From Poa pratensis (lineage: Eukaryota > Streptophyta > Magnoliopsida > Poales > Poaceae), in the NCBI GenBank assembly GCA_947311845.1, contig CAMZMU010000059.1, positions 57,314,941 through 57,378,940 on the forward strand: 64,000 nucleotides of DNA, in the 5' to 3' direction. The position numbers and the translations under genes were made by a program. This document shows, one piece after another, positions 23,926 through 36,830 of this stretch. Numbering within the stretch: the first letter of the stretch is position 1; each line of letters starts with the position of its first letter. The notes under the pieces are model-generated. The model saw only the letters and a program-made list of their open reading frames with translations, made no database searches and was not told the DNA's origin.

Positions 23926-24468
23926 ACCCCCCACCAGATCTCAAATTTCCATTTAGAGATTTTACCAAACCTCGTTTCTTGTTTATATACCAGTGTTTCA
24001 GCAGAGACTGTTAAGTTGAACTTTCGCCTAGAGCTTCAAGCTACATCTATCAGCAACTTGAACAACGGACGAACCTTGAATTGCAAGTTTGGTGCCAATA
24101 GACTTCACTCAAAGTCATAACCAGTACGTGGCTGCCAGTAGCCTACCCCGCGGGTGGAGCATATGCGTCATACTCCCTGGTCTCTTCATGAGCTTATTAT
24201 AGATCACCTAAATCTCATAGACTGCGACGTTTAACAGTCGGACTTATATAGGTGTGTTCTTTCAAGATCGCTCTGTAGGATAGCACCTTTGCTACGGATA
24301 GCCAACAGAAACACATTAAGACATATTGCCAACCTGCCTTACAGAATGTGAGAGTTATGCATCTTTCCATGGAGAGGGTTACAAAATAACTCTCCTCAGT
24401 TAAACCACTAGCTTGTTTTTCCCAGGTCCTAATTCACGGGATCTCTGATCACATAGGTTGGGTTATCA

Positions 24469-27400
24469 CTATGGTGTAACGCTCACGGGTCTCAACCCCA
24501 TCTCACTCGATGCACTATCTATCACATTACGTGATAGTCCCTTCGTAAAGGGATCTGCCAGGTTTTTGTCTGTTTGAATATAACTAATAGTTATTACTCC
24601 GGAGTTTCTCATTTTCCTGACAGTCTTCAAGTGTCTTTTGACGTGTCTTGATGACTTCGCGTTATCCTTAGCACTGTTCACTTTCATGATAACCGTTTAG
24701 TTGTCACAGTTCATAAGGATGGCCGGTAATGGTTTCTCAACCACCGGCAAGTACATCAAGAGCTCACGCATCCATTATGCTTCAACAAAATCTGTATCTA
24801 AAACAGCAAGTTTTGCTTCCATGGTTGACCTCGTCAAAATGGTCTGTTTGCAAGACCTCCATGACACTGCGCCACCTCCAAGAATAAATGCATATCCACT
24901 TGTGGCGTAGAGCTCATCAACATCTGAGATCCAGTTCGCATCACAGTAACCCTCAAGCACCGCAGGGTGCCCTGAACAGTGAATCCCATAACTCATTGTA
25001 CCGTTCAGATAGCGCATGACCCTTTCAAGTGCATGCCAATGATCAATACCCGGGTTAGACATGAACCTGCTCAACTTGCTCACAGCAAAAGAGATATCAG
25101 GTCTCGTCGCGCTCGCAAGGTACATGAGTGAACCGATCACTTGAGAATATCTTAATTGATCTCTCGTTTCATTTTTGTTCTTTCTGAGTGTCACACTGGG
25201 ATCATAGGGTGTTGGAGAAGGCTTGCTGTCTATATAACCAAAGCGGCTCAAGACCTTCTCAACATAGTGTGATTGCGTTAACGTAATCTCACTCTCATCC
25301 CTAATCAACTTAATGTTCAGGATCACATCAGTTTGTCCCAGATCTTTCATATCAAAGCTCTTTGACAGAAAAGACTTGACCTCATTTATCACTATCATGC
25401 TTGTACCGAAAATAAGTATGTCATCAACATACAAGCATAATATAACACTATCGCCCCCACCATGGCGATAATACACACACCTGTCAGCCTCATTAATGGC
25501 AAAGCCTGCAGACGTAAGAGTGCTGTCAAACTTCTCATGCCATTGCTTAGGTGCTTGCTTCAGCCCATACAAAGATTTTAACAATTTGCACATCTTTCTC
25601 TCTTCACCTTTTACCACAAACCCATCAGGCTGATCCATATAGATTTCCTCTTCCAACTCTCCGTTAAGGAAAGCTGTCTTTACGTCCATTTGATGAACGA
25701 TAAGACCATATGAGGCAGACAGGGAAAGTAGTACACGAATGGTGGTAAGTCGAGCAACAGGTGAATATGTGTCATAGTAATCTTCGCCTTCACGCTGGGT
25801 GTAGCCCTTGGCTACAAGCCGTGCCTTGTACTTCTCAATAGTACCATTAGGCCTTAGCTTCTTCTTGAACACCCACTTACAACCCACAGGTTTGCAGCCG
25901 TAGGGTCGCTCAGATAATTCCCAAGTTTCATTAGAAAGAATCGAGTCCATCTCATTATGGACAACTTCTTTCCAGTCATCAGCATCAGGAGATGCAAATG
26001 CCTCTGTAATGGATGTGGGAGTATTGTCCACAAGGTACACAATGAAATCATCACCAAAAGAATTTTCAGTCCGCTGTCTCTTGCTCCTCCTGGGAGCTGA
26101 TTCATTGTCATCCTTCTCAAGGACTTACTCAACATGTGGTTGTTTAGAATGATCAACAGATGTACTAGATTCAGTAAATATTTCAGAAGAAATTCTAGCA
26201 ATGCTATGCATATCCTTCATAGGAAACATGTTCTCAAAAAATGTTGCATCACGAGATTCCAAAATCGTATCAACATGCATATCAGGTATCTCAGATTTAA
26301 CCACTAAAAATCTATAGCAAATGCTCCGCTGAGCATAACCTAGAAAGACACAATCCACTGTCTTCGGTCCAAGTTTATGTTTCTTAGGAATTGGAACATT
26401 GACTTTCGCCAAACATCCCCAAGTACGAAAATAAGAAAGTGATGGTTTTCTCCCAGACCACTCCTCGTAGGGTGTCTTCTCTTTATCCTTGTTAGAAACT
26501 CTATTCAGGACATGACACGAAGTCAACAAAGCCTCCCCCCACCATGCCTTAGATAAACCAGCAGTGTCCAACATGGCGTTCACCAAGTCGGTCAGCGTGC
26601 GGTTTTTCCTCTCGGCAACCCTGTTTGATTTGGGCGAATAGGGAGGCGTCCTCTCATGAATAATACCATGTTCCTCACAAAATTCATCAAATACGTTGGA
26701 GAAATACTCGCCACCACGATCTGACCTAAGACGTTTGATCTTTCTCTCTAATTGATTTTCTACTTCAGCTTTATAGATTTTAAAGTAGTCTAAAGCTTCA
26801 TCTTTAGTGTGCAACAAATATACATAACAGAACCTAGTAGCATCATCGATTAAAGTCATGTAATATCTCTTATCACCTTTTGTCAACACGCCATTCATCT
26901 CACATAGATCCGAATGTACTTGTTCTAGTGGTGCCAAGTTTCTCTCCTCGGCTGCCTTGTGAGGCTTTCGAGGTTGCTTAGATTGCACACAGCTATGGCA
27001 CTTAGAACCTTTGGCAATGGTGAAATTAGGAATTAAACTCAAGCTGAAAGTCTACTCATTAAACCAAAATTAACATGACATAAACGAGAGTGCCAAACAT
27101 TAGCATTCGAATCGACACTGACACAAATATGGTTTACTGACTTATTACAAAAATCCGATAATGAAAAGCGGAACAAGTCTCCGCACTCATACCCTTTACC
27201 AATAAATTGTCCAAACTTTGACACAACTATTTTATTGGATTCCAAGACTAATTTAAACCCATCTCTGCATAGAAGGGAGACGCTAACGAGATTCTTGTTC
27301 ATAGTAGGGACATGCTGCACGTTCCTCAGCTGCACGATCTTCTCGAAGTAAACTTCAGATCTACCGTGCCAACACCACGAACAGAAGCATGTGATCTATT

Positions 27401-27973
27401 CCCCATTAAGATGCTTGAATCTGCGACCTGATAAGAAGTGAACATAGAGATGTCAGCACATACATGAACATTAGCACCCGTATCAATCCACCAACATGGA
27501 GATTGAAATACTGAAAGCACAATCGGTAAATTACCGTACCCATCAGCATTGCTAGCGGTCACGACGTTGACATGCTTTGGTGCCTTCCCTTTCTTGTCTG
27601 CACGATCTGGGCAGTCCACAGAGAAGTGTCCGGGCTCTCCACAAGTGTAGCACTTTAGCTCAGATTTGTTCAGCATCTTCTTCTTCTTCTTGAAAGAAGT
27701 AGTCTTGGTAGGCATGTTGACAGAAGGCTTGCTTTTTGCCTTGCTCTTGCCATGGTGAAAGTTCTTCTGCACCATGTTAGCGCTAGACTGACCTTCACCA
27801 CCTCTCTCAGCAGTGTCCTTAGCCCGAGCCTTCTCCTCAACATCAAGAGACGCTATCAGGTTTTCAACCGATATCTCCTGTCTCTTGTGTTTGAGAGTTG
27901 TGGCGAAGTTCCTCCATGAAGAGGGCAACTTTGCAATAATGCATCCAGCCACAAACTTGTCTGGTAAGGCACA
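24469..27973 (-). pseudogene. copia gag C-terminus and pol, broken
   Basis: Minus-strand pieces in order: gag C-terminal part with CCHC knuckle CYTCGEPGHFSVDC near 27650-27600, protease WWIDTGANVHV near 27490, GAG-pre-integrase (27039-27335), integrase with Asp, Asp and Glu landmarks 'LIDDATRF', 'SDRGGEY' and 'AERKNRTL' (26125-27042), reverse transcriptase and RNase H with 'YVDDILI' (24775-26040), and the RNase H tail with 'DPFTKGL' (24469-24687). Frameshifts or stops separate most pieces, so the copy cannot make an intact polyprotein. Confidence 0.9.
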
Positions 27974-27978
27974 CTTAG

Positions 27979-29083
27979 TGATGTAGCCCGACCTACGTCT
28001 CCTACAACAAGTGGCCCAATGACAAGAGCAAGAGTCAAGGCACTTCATGATAAGGTGAACTCGCTCCTATCCATGTGTGATCTCGATACGCCTTTGAATA
28101 GCTTGCTACTTCATTTTGATACCTTGTGTATACTCAGGCATGACCCTCATGAAGATCTCCAAGAAAGTGTAGAAGTTGAACAAGAATCGAGTCAAGAAGA
28201 CGAAGGAGAAGGAGAGAAGAATGGAACGAAGTCCCAGGCAGCGGTACTACCGCCAGTGACAGCGGTACTACCGCCCCAGGCCTGCCGAGCCAGATGCGCC
28301 TCCGCCCGGATCAAGCTGAGAAGGAAGCGACTGGGCGGTACTACCGCCCCACCTGGCGGTGCTACCGCGCCAGCGGTACTACCGCCGGAGCCACCGCCGA
28401 AAACGGCCCTCTGTTCGATCTACCGATAGCGCCAGCGGCACCGTAGCGGTACTACAGCCGGCCAGCGGTACTACTGCTGGGTCTGGCGGTACTACCGCTC
28501 GAGTTGACTTCAGAAGCAGATCGAGGCCTGCCCAGCGGTACTACCGCTGCGACGGGAACCTGACGGGTTGAGGGCCCGTGTCCCCTCACTTATCCACCCC
28601 TATCCTACCTAGACTATAAATATAACCTCCCATCTAGATCTAGGGTTAGACTATGATTTGGGAACTAAAGTAGAGCCTTGCTCCTTCTTCTCAAAGTGTC
28701 TCTTTCCTCCTATGGAGATGAATCAAGGCCTCCCCTTGTGGAGATGAACCAAGGCCTCCTCTTGAGGAGAAGATCCCTGCGTGGATACCAAGGCTTCCGC
28801 TTGTAGTTGCGATTACTTGCTAATCTTCCCTCTTTGAGTGGCTAGATTGGGTTGGTTGGATTGACCAATTGGACAAACAATCCTAAGAGTAAGGTGTGCT
28901 TGGGAGAGGAGAATTGGGGGCTACCCTCGGGGATTTGTTACCAATTGAGTCTTGCCGGTTGCTACTTGCTATTTACCCTTGTGTGTTGATTTCCCCTCTT
29001 TGTGTTCTTCGTTTCATCGCGTGTTCTTCGTGTTCATCGCTCCCTCCGCACAAATCCGTGAAAATCGGGACCAACCTACATCA
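27979..29083 (+). repeat. gypsy 5' LTR (1,105 bp)
   Basis: Near-identical to the 3' LTR apart from an extra stretch of about 36 bp around 28350-28385, made of GCGGTACTACCGC-type units. It contains about nine such near-palindromic units between 28239 and 28552. A TATA-like ACTATAAATATAA lies near 28612. Confidence 0.93.
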
Positions 29084-29085
29084 TA

Positions 29086-29097
29086 TGGTATCAGAGC
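29086..29097 (+). other. primer-binding site (initiator tRNA-Met)
   Basis: TGGTATCAGAGC, complementary to the 3' end of initiator tRNA-Met, begins two bases after the 5' LTR. Confidence 0.9.
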
Positions 29098-29374
29098 TCT
29101 AGGTTGACACGGATTTGATTTGTGTTTCCACCAAATTTTTCTTCGTTTTTGAGAAATTCGAAAATTTCCACCAAAAATAGCCTTGCCTTGATTCGAGCCG
29201 ATCTGTCGATTCGTTGCGTTTTTGGTAGTTTTTGTCCATGGATCTGTTGCTTTAGGACCCCCTCCACCTTTGTTTGCGTTCCCTAGCCTCAATTTTGCCG
29301 ATTTCCCACGAATTCGAGGAAGTTTTGGAGCCCAATTCCGCCCAATTTCGAGTCAAAATCGCGCAGATCCGCGC

Positions 29375-29440
29375 GCAGCGGTACTAGCAGCGGTACCGGG
29401 CGGTACTACCGCCAGGGGCAGCGGTACTACCGCCAGGGCT
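29375..29440 (+). repeat. GCGGTACTACCGC cluster in the gypsy leader
   Basis: About four more copies or part copies of the LTR palindrome lie in the untranslated leader. They show that the motif is not confined to the LTR. Confidence 0.8.
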
Positions 29441-30263
29441 GATTTTTCAGAATTTTTTCTTTTCCTCGGTTCGTTTTTGGCATTTCCTCTTTGGTTTGAG
29501 TCCTTTCTTGGTGTGCCCTACGTCTACACATCGACAAGCTTCCGCAGCAACGCATCATCAACGCCAAGCGACGACGCCACCAAGGACTCGACATTCCCCC
29601 ACCATCATAATCCGTTGTGAGCCCTTCTTCCTTTCGTGTACCTTGACCTATCGGACTAGCTCTGATATTGCGAGGCATTGCACTGTTGAGTGTTTGTCTT
29701 CAAGTATTGGCGAGTGTGTATCGTTAGAGATCTTGGCACTAGCAAAAGAGAAGGAATCATCGTCAAAAAGCAAAAATCAAAAAAAAAAGAAGAGAAAAGA
29801 AAAGAATCAAGTGGTGCCAAGTATCATCTCTTGTAGGTTGCGACAAAGCTAACCGCCAAAGTGAGTGAGTGTGTAACTCTTGTGCAAATCCGTTGCCCAC
29901 AAAAAGCAATTGAGCTAGCGTCCTTCTTGTGTTGGGTGACATTTGAGCACGTAGTCTTCGTTAGGTTGTCTATCTTCGAGTGCTCGCCCTTTGGTCGCCC
30001 AACCCCATTATTCGCTTTTGTGTGTGTTTCTTCATCATTTGTGGTTGGAGTTTCTTTGGTAATTTGATCATTGTGGATTTTCTCTACCTTTGACAATATA
30101 CTTGTCGTCGGGTTTGCTTGTTTCGTTTGCCACTTCATACCTTCCTATCCTCATAAGTGTGTGTGTTGGGTGTTAGAACCGGATTCTCCTCTCAAGCCAC
30201 ATTATACTTGGGATATAGTTTGTCTTGGTTTTTCTTACCACACATCTCACTTGTTCTTGAGAA

Positions 30264-31980
30264 AATGTTTAGGGGAAGTACAAACGGAAGCTCAAGCTCG
30301 GATGAGGAAATCCATGGTGGAGTTCGCGGTGATCATGGCTATGTCACACAATCGGAGCTTGTTGGTATGCGACACTTTCTTCGTGATAACCTAGGACGCT
30401 ACGAGCGCCGTCTTCAAATCAAGAGAACACTTCAACGACCGCATGCATGCTCAAGAAGCAAATATGGAGCGGTTGACCGAAGCTATCAACAACCTTGTGC
30501 GACAACGAGCTCTTCACACTCAAGCCGTACAAGAAGCACCTCAAGGTCGACACAAGCACGTCATGGACGTCATGAACCTCGACAAGAACGTCAACATGAT
30601 CCAAGGCGCGACGCCCATGAACGACCTCCTCCTCACGTTGAACAACCACATGATCTTCACGCGAACAATGCCAATGCGCATCAAGAACAACCTCACCAAA
30701 ATGATGATCGTCGTGAACGCATACCATCACCACCACCGCAACAACGTGATCGTCATGACCCATTGGCTAATGACAATGGCGTTCCGGGTGCGAATGACTT
30801 TGGTGAACAAGGACGTCACCCCGTCATCCTCCAAGGCCACGTCATCAAAATCATGACAATGCGAACAATCGAACAACCCGTTCCTCAACAAGAGCTACCT
30901 CCTCAACATGCGCCTCGTCAAGAGCTTCCACATGATCGTCACAACACCAACGTTCCGAGTCAAGTGATAACGAGTCAAGCCAACACAATGGTGATGGACT
31001 CAATCGAAGGAGACGTGGACGTGCATTCCCACGTGGTGGCCATCGTGACGACTATGATGACTTGACCAACGTCCGCTTTGACATACCCAAGTTCTACGGC
31101 ACAAGTGATCCGGAAGCTTACTTCTCATGGGTACTCAAGGTTGACAAGATCTTCCGTGTGCAACGCTTCTCCGACAACAAGAAGGTTGCCTTAGCCTCGA
31201 TGGAGTTTGAAGAGTATGCCCTCTTGTGGTGGGAACAACTACAAGATGCTCGCGTCGCTAACCACCAACAACCAATTGACACTTGGGTTGAAATGAAAGA
31301 AACAATGTACAAGCGCTTCGTGCCAAGCCATTACACTAGAGACTTATACAAGAAGTTGCAAGAGTTGAAGCAAGGTTTGAAGTCGGTTGACGAGTACTAC
31401 AAGGAATGGAAATCTCCATGATGAGAGCCAATGTCAACGAGTACGAAGAGCAATCCATGGCTCGTTTCATGAATGGCCTCAACTATCCATCAAGAAGATC
31501 GTGGAGTTCCAACCATATGCCTCTTTGGTTGAGCTAGTACATCAAGCTTCCAAGGCCGAGCGCCACGTGCTTGAAGAGCTCAAATACCTCAAGACAAAGG
31601 CATTCTACGCCAACAAGCCTTCTTCGTCAACTCCTACACCTTCACAAGCTCTTCCTCAAGCGAACACTCGAGGTCCTCCAAGAGTCTCTACTTCGACACC
31701 TCAAGCGCCTCAACCTTTCAAGAAAGTACCTCCCCTACCAAGGCGCCTCAAGGATCTTCGTCCGGCACAAGACTTTGCAATGCTACAAGTGCGGCGGACA
31801 AGGGCACAAATCTTTTGAGTGCACCAACAAGAAGGTCATGATCATCAATGACATGGGAGAGTATGAATCTATGAGTGAAGATGAGTACAATGCTTTGAAC
31901 AAGGTCGCCACAATGCAAAGTGCTCAAGAAGAAGAAAGTGAGATATATTGTGATGGCGACAACAACCCTTCCTTGGTTGT
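30264..31980 (+). pseudogene. gypsy gag, frameshifted
   Basis: ATG at 30264 opens an Arg/Gln/His-rich N-terminal region. The frame shifts near 30420, again before 31062, and again near 31415. The capsid core is at 31062-31421 ('KFYGTSDPEAYFSWV', 'ALLWWEQL'). A CCHC knuckle CYKCGGQGHKSFEC lies at 31781-31822. The order and motifs are those of Ty3/gypsy gag. Confidence 0.85.
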
Positions 31981-32019
31981 GGCAAGAGCTCTAACCACCA
32001 ATGTTCAAGTGGAAGAAGA

Positions 32020-35000
32020 CCAAAGATGCAACTTGTTTCACACAGAGCGGGAATCAATGGAAAGTCCATCAAGGTCATCATAGATGGTGGAAGTTGCCAC
32101 AACCTAGCGAGCAAAGAACTTTGTGATAAGCTCAACTTGAAGTTCAAGAAGCACCCACATCCTTACCATGTGCAATGGTTGAGTGATACCGGAGCCGTCA
32201 AGATTCAACACATGGTGCAAGTGTCCTTCAAGATTGGAGCCTATGAAGATACGGTTGATTGTGATGTTGTGCCTATGAACGTTTGTCACTTACTCCTTGG
32301 GCGTCCATGGCAATTTGACAAGGGTGCTATGCATGATGGACGAACAAACTACTATAGCTTCAAGAACAACGACAAGACCTTCGTCCTTCGTCCCATGACA
32401 CCAAGTCAAGTCATCGCCGACAACGCCAAGACTATTGCAAGGGCACAACAAGATCGTTCGTCTAGTGAGATGAGTGGTGAGCGAGAGACCCACCATAAAG
32501 TGAGTGAGAGCCACAAGCCAAATGAGTGTGACACTTCAAAGAGAGTTCCCACAAAACTTACACTATTTGCCACAAAGAGAGAGATGAGGGAGTTGAGAGA
32601 GAACCCATCCACCCTCCACTATGTGCTCATATGCAAGGGTGAAGTTTCTATGACTAACACTTTCACAAACCTTCCTCCTTCTTTGTTGTCTCTTTTGAAG
32701 GACTTTGAAGATGTCTTCCCTCAAGAAGTGCCACCGGGACTACCTCCTCTACGCGGAATCGAGCACCGCATCGACCTTGTTCCCGGCGCACCGCTACCAA
32801 ACCGCGCTCCTTACCGCACCAACCCCGAGAGACAAAGGAGATCGAGCGGCAAATACAAGAACTTCTTGCCATGGGACATATCCGCGAGAGCTTGAGTCCG
32901 TGTGCCGTGCCCGTCATCTTGGTACCCAAGCACGACAACACTCTTCGCCTTTGCATGGATTGTCGCCCCATCAACGCCATACCGTTCGGTATCGCCATCC
33001 TATCCCTCGACTTGATGATATGCTTGATGAGCTTTGTGGTTCCGCTATATTCTCCAAAATTGATCTTAAAAGTGGATATCACCAAATAAGCATGTGTGAA
33101 GGTGATGAATGGAAGACCGCATTTAAAACTAAGCTTGGTCTTTATGAGTGGCTCGTCATGCCATTTGGTCTTTCCAATGCACCTTCTACTTTTATGCGTC
33201 TCATGAATCATGTTTTGCGTCCTTTCATTGGAAATTTGTTGTGGTATACTTTGACGACATCCTTATTATAGCAAATCTTTGGAAGAGCACACTTCTCATG
33301 TTGCTCAAGTTTTGTTGGTTCTTCGCAATGAAAAGCTTTATGCAAATCTTTCTAAGTGCACTTTTGCCACCAACAAACTTGTTTTCTTGGGTTTTGTTGT
33401 TTCTTCGGATGGAGTCGAAGTCGATGAAGCAAAGATACAAGCAATTCGGACTTGGCCTTTTCCGATGTCACTTGAGGAGTTGAGACGTTTTCTTGGTTTT
33501 GCCGGATTTTACCGCCGTTTCATCAAGGATTTTTCCACAATTGCTTGCCCCCTCCATGAACTTACAAAGAAAATGTACCTTTCATTTGGGGCAATGCACA
33601 TGATTTTGCTTTCAATGAGCTCAAACGGTTATTAACCGAAGCACCACTCCTTGCCCTTCCGGATTTCTCTAAGACATTTGAGATTGAATGCGATGCAAGT
33701 GGATTGGGCATTGGTGGAGTGCTTATGCAAAATGGTAGACCCATCGCATACCATAGTGAGAAACTAGATGGAGCTCGCTTGAATTACCCCATTTATGACA
33801 AAGAGTTATTTGCTTTGGTTCGTGTTTTGGATGTGTGGCAACATTACCTTCGTCCTAAGGAATTTGTCATTCATTCCGACCATGAATCCTTGAAATATTT
33901 GAAAAGTCAAACAAATTTGAACAAAAGACATGCTAAGTGGGTTGAGTTCATTGAGTCTTTCACTTTGTAATCAAATACAAGAAAGGTAAAGACAATGTGG
34001 TCGCGGATGCTCTATCCCGCAAGGCCAACCTACTTACACGTCTTGACATTAGTGTCTTGGGTTTGGATGAGATAAAGAGTTGTATGCTACCGATGCTTTC
34101 TTTGGAGACATTTTCGCTCAATGTTCGGAGCACAAAGGAATTGGTGATTTCTATTTGCACAAAGGTTTCTTGTTTAAGGCTAACAAACTATGTATACCCG
34201 AGTCTTCGCTTCGTTTGGTCCTTTTGAAGGAATCTCATGGAGGAACACTCATGGGTCACTTTGGCCGCGACAAGACCTACGCCATGCTCTCCACCAACTA
34301 CGTGATGTGGAACGCCTAGTTCGACGATGTTCTACATGTCTCAAAGCTAAGTCTACTCTAAACTCTCATGGCTTATACACACCTTTGCCTATTCCACATC
34401 ACCCATGGTCCGATATAGCTATGGATTTTGTCTTAGGACTCCCACGCACTAAAACAAACAAGGATTCCATCTTTGTCGTCATTGATCGCTTCTCTAAAAT
34501 GGCACACTTTATACCTTGCAACAAGACGACGATGCTTCACACATTGCTACTTTGTTTTTCAGGGAAATCGTCCGTCTTCATGGCGTGCCAAAGACCATTG
34601 TGTCGGATCGTGACACAAGTTCGTGAGCTATTTTTGGAAGACTTTGATGGCCAAGATGGGAATCAAGCAACTATTCTCCACCGCATACCACCCTCAAACC
34701 GATGGCCAAACCGAAGTGGTGAACCGAAGCCTATCTACACTCCTTCGTGTGTTGATCAAGCCTAACTTGAAGAATTGGGAAGAGTGCATCCCACACGCCG
34801 AGTTCGCCTACAATCGAGCACTACACGCGCAACAAAGAGAACACCCTTCGAGATCGTCTATGGCTCCAACCCCTACACCGCGCTCGACATGCTACCACTT
34901 CCACTCGTGAGCAAGTTAACATGGACTTCGACAAGCGAGCCGCTTACATGAAGAAGCTCCATGAGGAAACAAGAACTACGCTTGAGAAGCACAACAAAGA

Positions 35001-35300
35001 CCATGCTACGAAGATGAACAAACACAAGCGCGCCATGATATTTGAAGAAGGAGACCTTGTGTGGCTACACCTTCGCAAAGATCGCTTTCCGGATGCAAGG
35101 AAGTCCAAGCTTCACCCTCGTGGAGATGGACCTTTCAAGGTTCTCAAGCGCATCAACGACAATGCCTACAAGATCGACATCTCCACACCAAACACTTGGT
35201 CCATGACACCTTCAACGTCGCCGACCTATCGCCATACCTTGGAACATCAAGCGATGAGGATGACCAAGAGTCGAGGACGACTCTTTTCCAAGGGGGGGAG
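32020..35300 (+). pseudogene. gypsy pol: protease, RT, RNase H, integrase, broken
   Basis: Protease-like 'IDGGSCHNLAS' is near 32075. RT has '[11 protein letters not shown]' near 33055 and 'YFDDILI' near 33250, in different frames. RNase H is at 33660-33965 ('[14 protein letters not shown]'). Integrase has 'CSTCLKAKS' near 34330, '[12 protein letters not shown]' near 34480 and '[15 protein letters not shown]' near 34690. The C-terminal region near 35190-35300 reads 'TFNVADLSPYL' in one frame, like chromovirus-type gypsy elements, although I see no clear chromodomain. Many frame breaks make it inactive. Confidence 0.88.
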
Positions 35301-35301
35301 A
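35290..35301 (+). other. polypurine tract
   Basis: AAGGGGGGGAGA lies directly before the 3' LTR and primes plus-strand synthesis in this class of element. Confidence 0.85.
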
Positions 35302-36371
35302 TGATGTAGCCCGACCTACGTCTCCTACAACAAGTGGCCCAATGACAAGAGCAAGAGTCAAGGCACTTCATGATAAGGTGAACTCGCTCCTATCCATGTG
35401 TGATCTCGATACTCCTTTGAATGGCTTGCTACTTCATTCCGATACCTTGTGTATACTCAGGCATGACCCTCATGAAGATCTCCAAGAAAGTGTAGAAGTT
35501 GAACAAGAATCGAGTCAAGAAGACGAAGGAGAAGGAGAGAAGAATGGAAAGAAGTCCCAGGCGGCGGTACTACCGCCGGTGAAAGCGGTACTACCGCCCC
35601 AGGCCCTGCCGAGCCAGACGCGCCTCCGCCCGGATCAAGCTGAGAAGGAAGAGACTGGGCGGTACTACCGCCGGAGCCACCGTCGAAAACGGCCCTCTGT
35701 TCGATCTACCGGTAGCGCCAGCGGCACCGTAGCGGTACTACAGCCGTCCAGCGGTACTACCGCTGGGTCTGGAGGTACTACCGCTCGAGTTGACTTCAGA
35801 AGCAGATCGAGGCCTGCCCAGCGGTACTACCGCTGCGACGGGAACCTGATGGGTTGAGGACCCGTGTCCCCTCACTTATCCACCCCTATCCTACCTAGAC
35901 TATAAATAGAATCTCTCCATCTAGATCTAGGGTTAGACTATGATTTGGGAACTAAATTAGAGCATTGCTCCTTCTTCTCAAAGTGTCTCTTTCCTCCTAT
36001 GGAGATGAATCAAGGCCTCCCTTGTGGAGATGAACCAAGGCCTCCTCTTAAGGAGAAGATCCCTGCGTGGATACCAAGGCTTTCGCTGGTAGTTGCGATT
36101 ACTTGCTAATCTTTCCTCTTTGAGTGGCTAGATTGGGTTGGTTGGATTGACCAATTGGACAAACAATTCTAAGAGTAAGGTGTGCTTGGGAGAGGAGAAT
36201 TGGGGGCTACCCTCGGGGATTTGTTACCAATTGAGTCTTGCCGAGTTGCTACTTGCTATTTACCCTTGTGTGTTGATTTCCCCTCTTTGTGTTCTTCGTG
36301 TTCATCGCATGTTCTTCGTGTTCATCGCTCCCTCCGCACAAATCCGTGAAAATCGGGACCAACCTACATCA
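35302..36371 (+). repeat. gypsy 3' LTR (1,070 bp)
   Basis: Direct repeat of 27979-29083. It has about seven GCGGTACTACCGC-type units (35564-35834), two or three fewer than the 5' LTR. Confidence 0.93.
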
Positions 36372-36376
36372 CTTAG

Positions 36377-36785
36377 CGTGTTCAAGCTCCTTCGCAATGC
36401 ACTGTATCTCATGAGCCTGTTCGACTACAGAACGGTTATTAGCCATCCTGAAGTCATGGAAGCTCTCCATGATGTACAGTTCACTGCCAGCATCTGCTAG
36501 ACCGAACTTAGCGTTCAGTGCCTCCCAGAACTCTTTGACATCTGTAATGTGCATGTACACATGAAACAGCTTGTTGCTAAGAGCACTCAGAACGAGTCCC
36601 ACAAAGGCAGTATTGGTTTCCTTGAACTTGTTCTGATCCTCGTCAGATATAGTTCCTTCAGGTAAACCCTCACTAGCCTCGAACACTTTCAGAGATCGCA
36701 ACCACAGTGTGGTCTTGTACTGCCATATCTTAAAGTCCACACCGGTAAACTTGTCCGGCCTCAGCGCATCAGATAGATGTCCCAT
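36377..36785 (-). pseudogene. copia gag N-terminal part
   Basis: From ATG at 36785 the minus strand reads 'MGHLSDALRPDKFTGVDFKI', the usual start of copia gag in this lineage, and continues until it is cut by the gypsy element at 36372. The frame resumes at 27973 with 'CALPDKFVAG'. It lies just inside the 5' LTR. Confidence 0.88.
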
Positions 36786-36830
36786 GTTTAACTCAGGAAA
36801 TTGTCTATAACAAATATAAGGTTTTTGGAT

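Larger units (their letters stand above)
27979..36371 (+). mobile_element. Ty3/gypsy LTR retrotransposon, 8,393 bp, 5-bp TSD
   Basis: LTRs at 27979-29083 and 35302-36371 start TGATGTAGCCC and end CCTACATCA. CTTAG is duplicated at 27974-27978 and 36372-36376. A primer-binding site TGGTATCAGAGC at 29086-29097 and a purine tract at 35290-35301 are present. Domain order is gag, protease, RT, RNase H, integrase, as in gypsy. Its insertion into copia gag makes it the youngest layer of the nest. Confidence 0.96.

Noticed and set aside
30419..30763. Minus-strand His/Val-rich frame
   Set aside because: It is the antisense shadow of gypsy gag.
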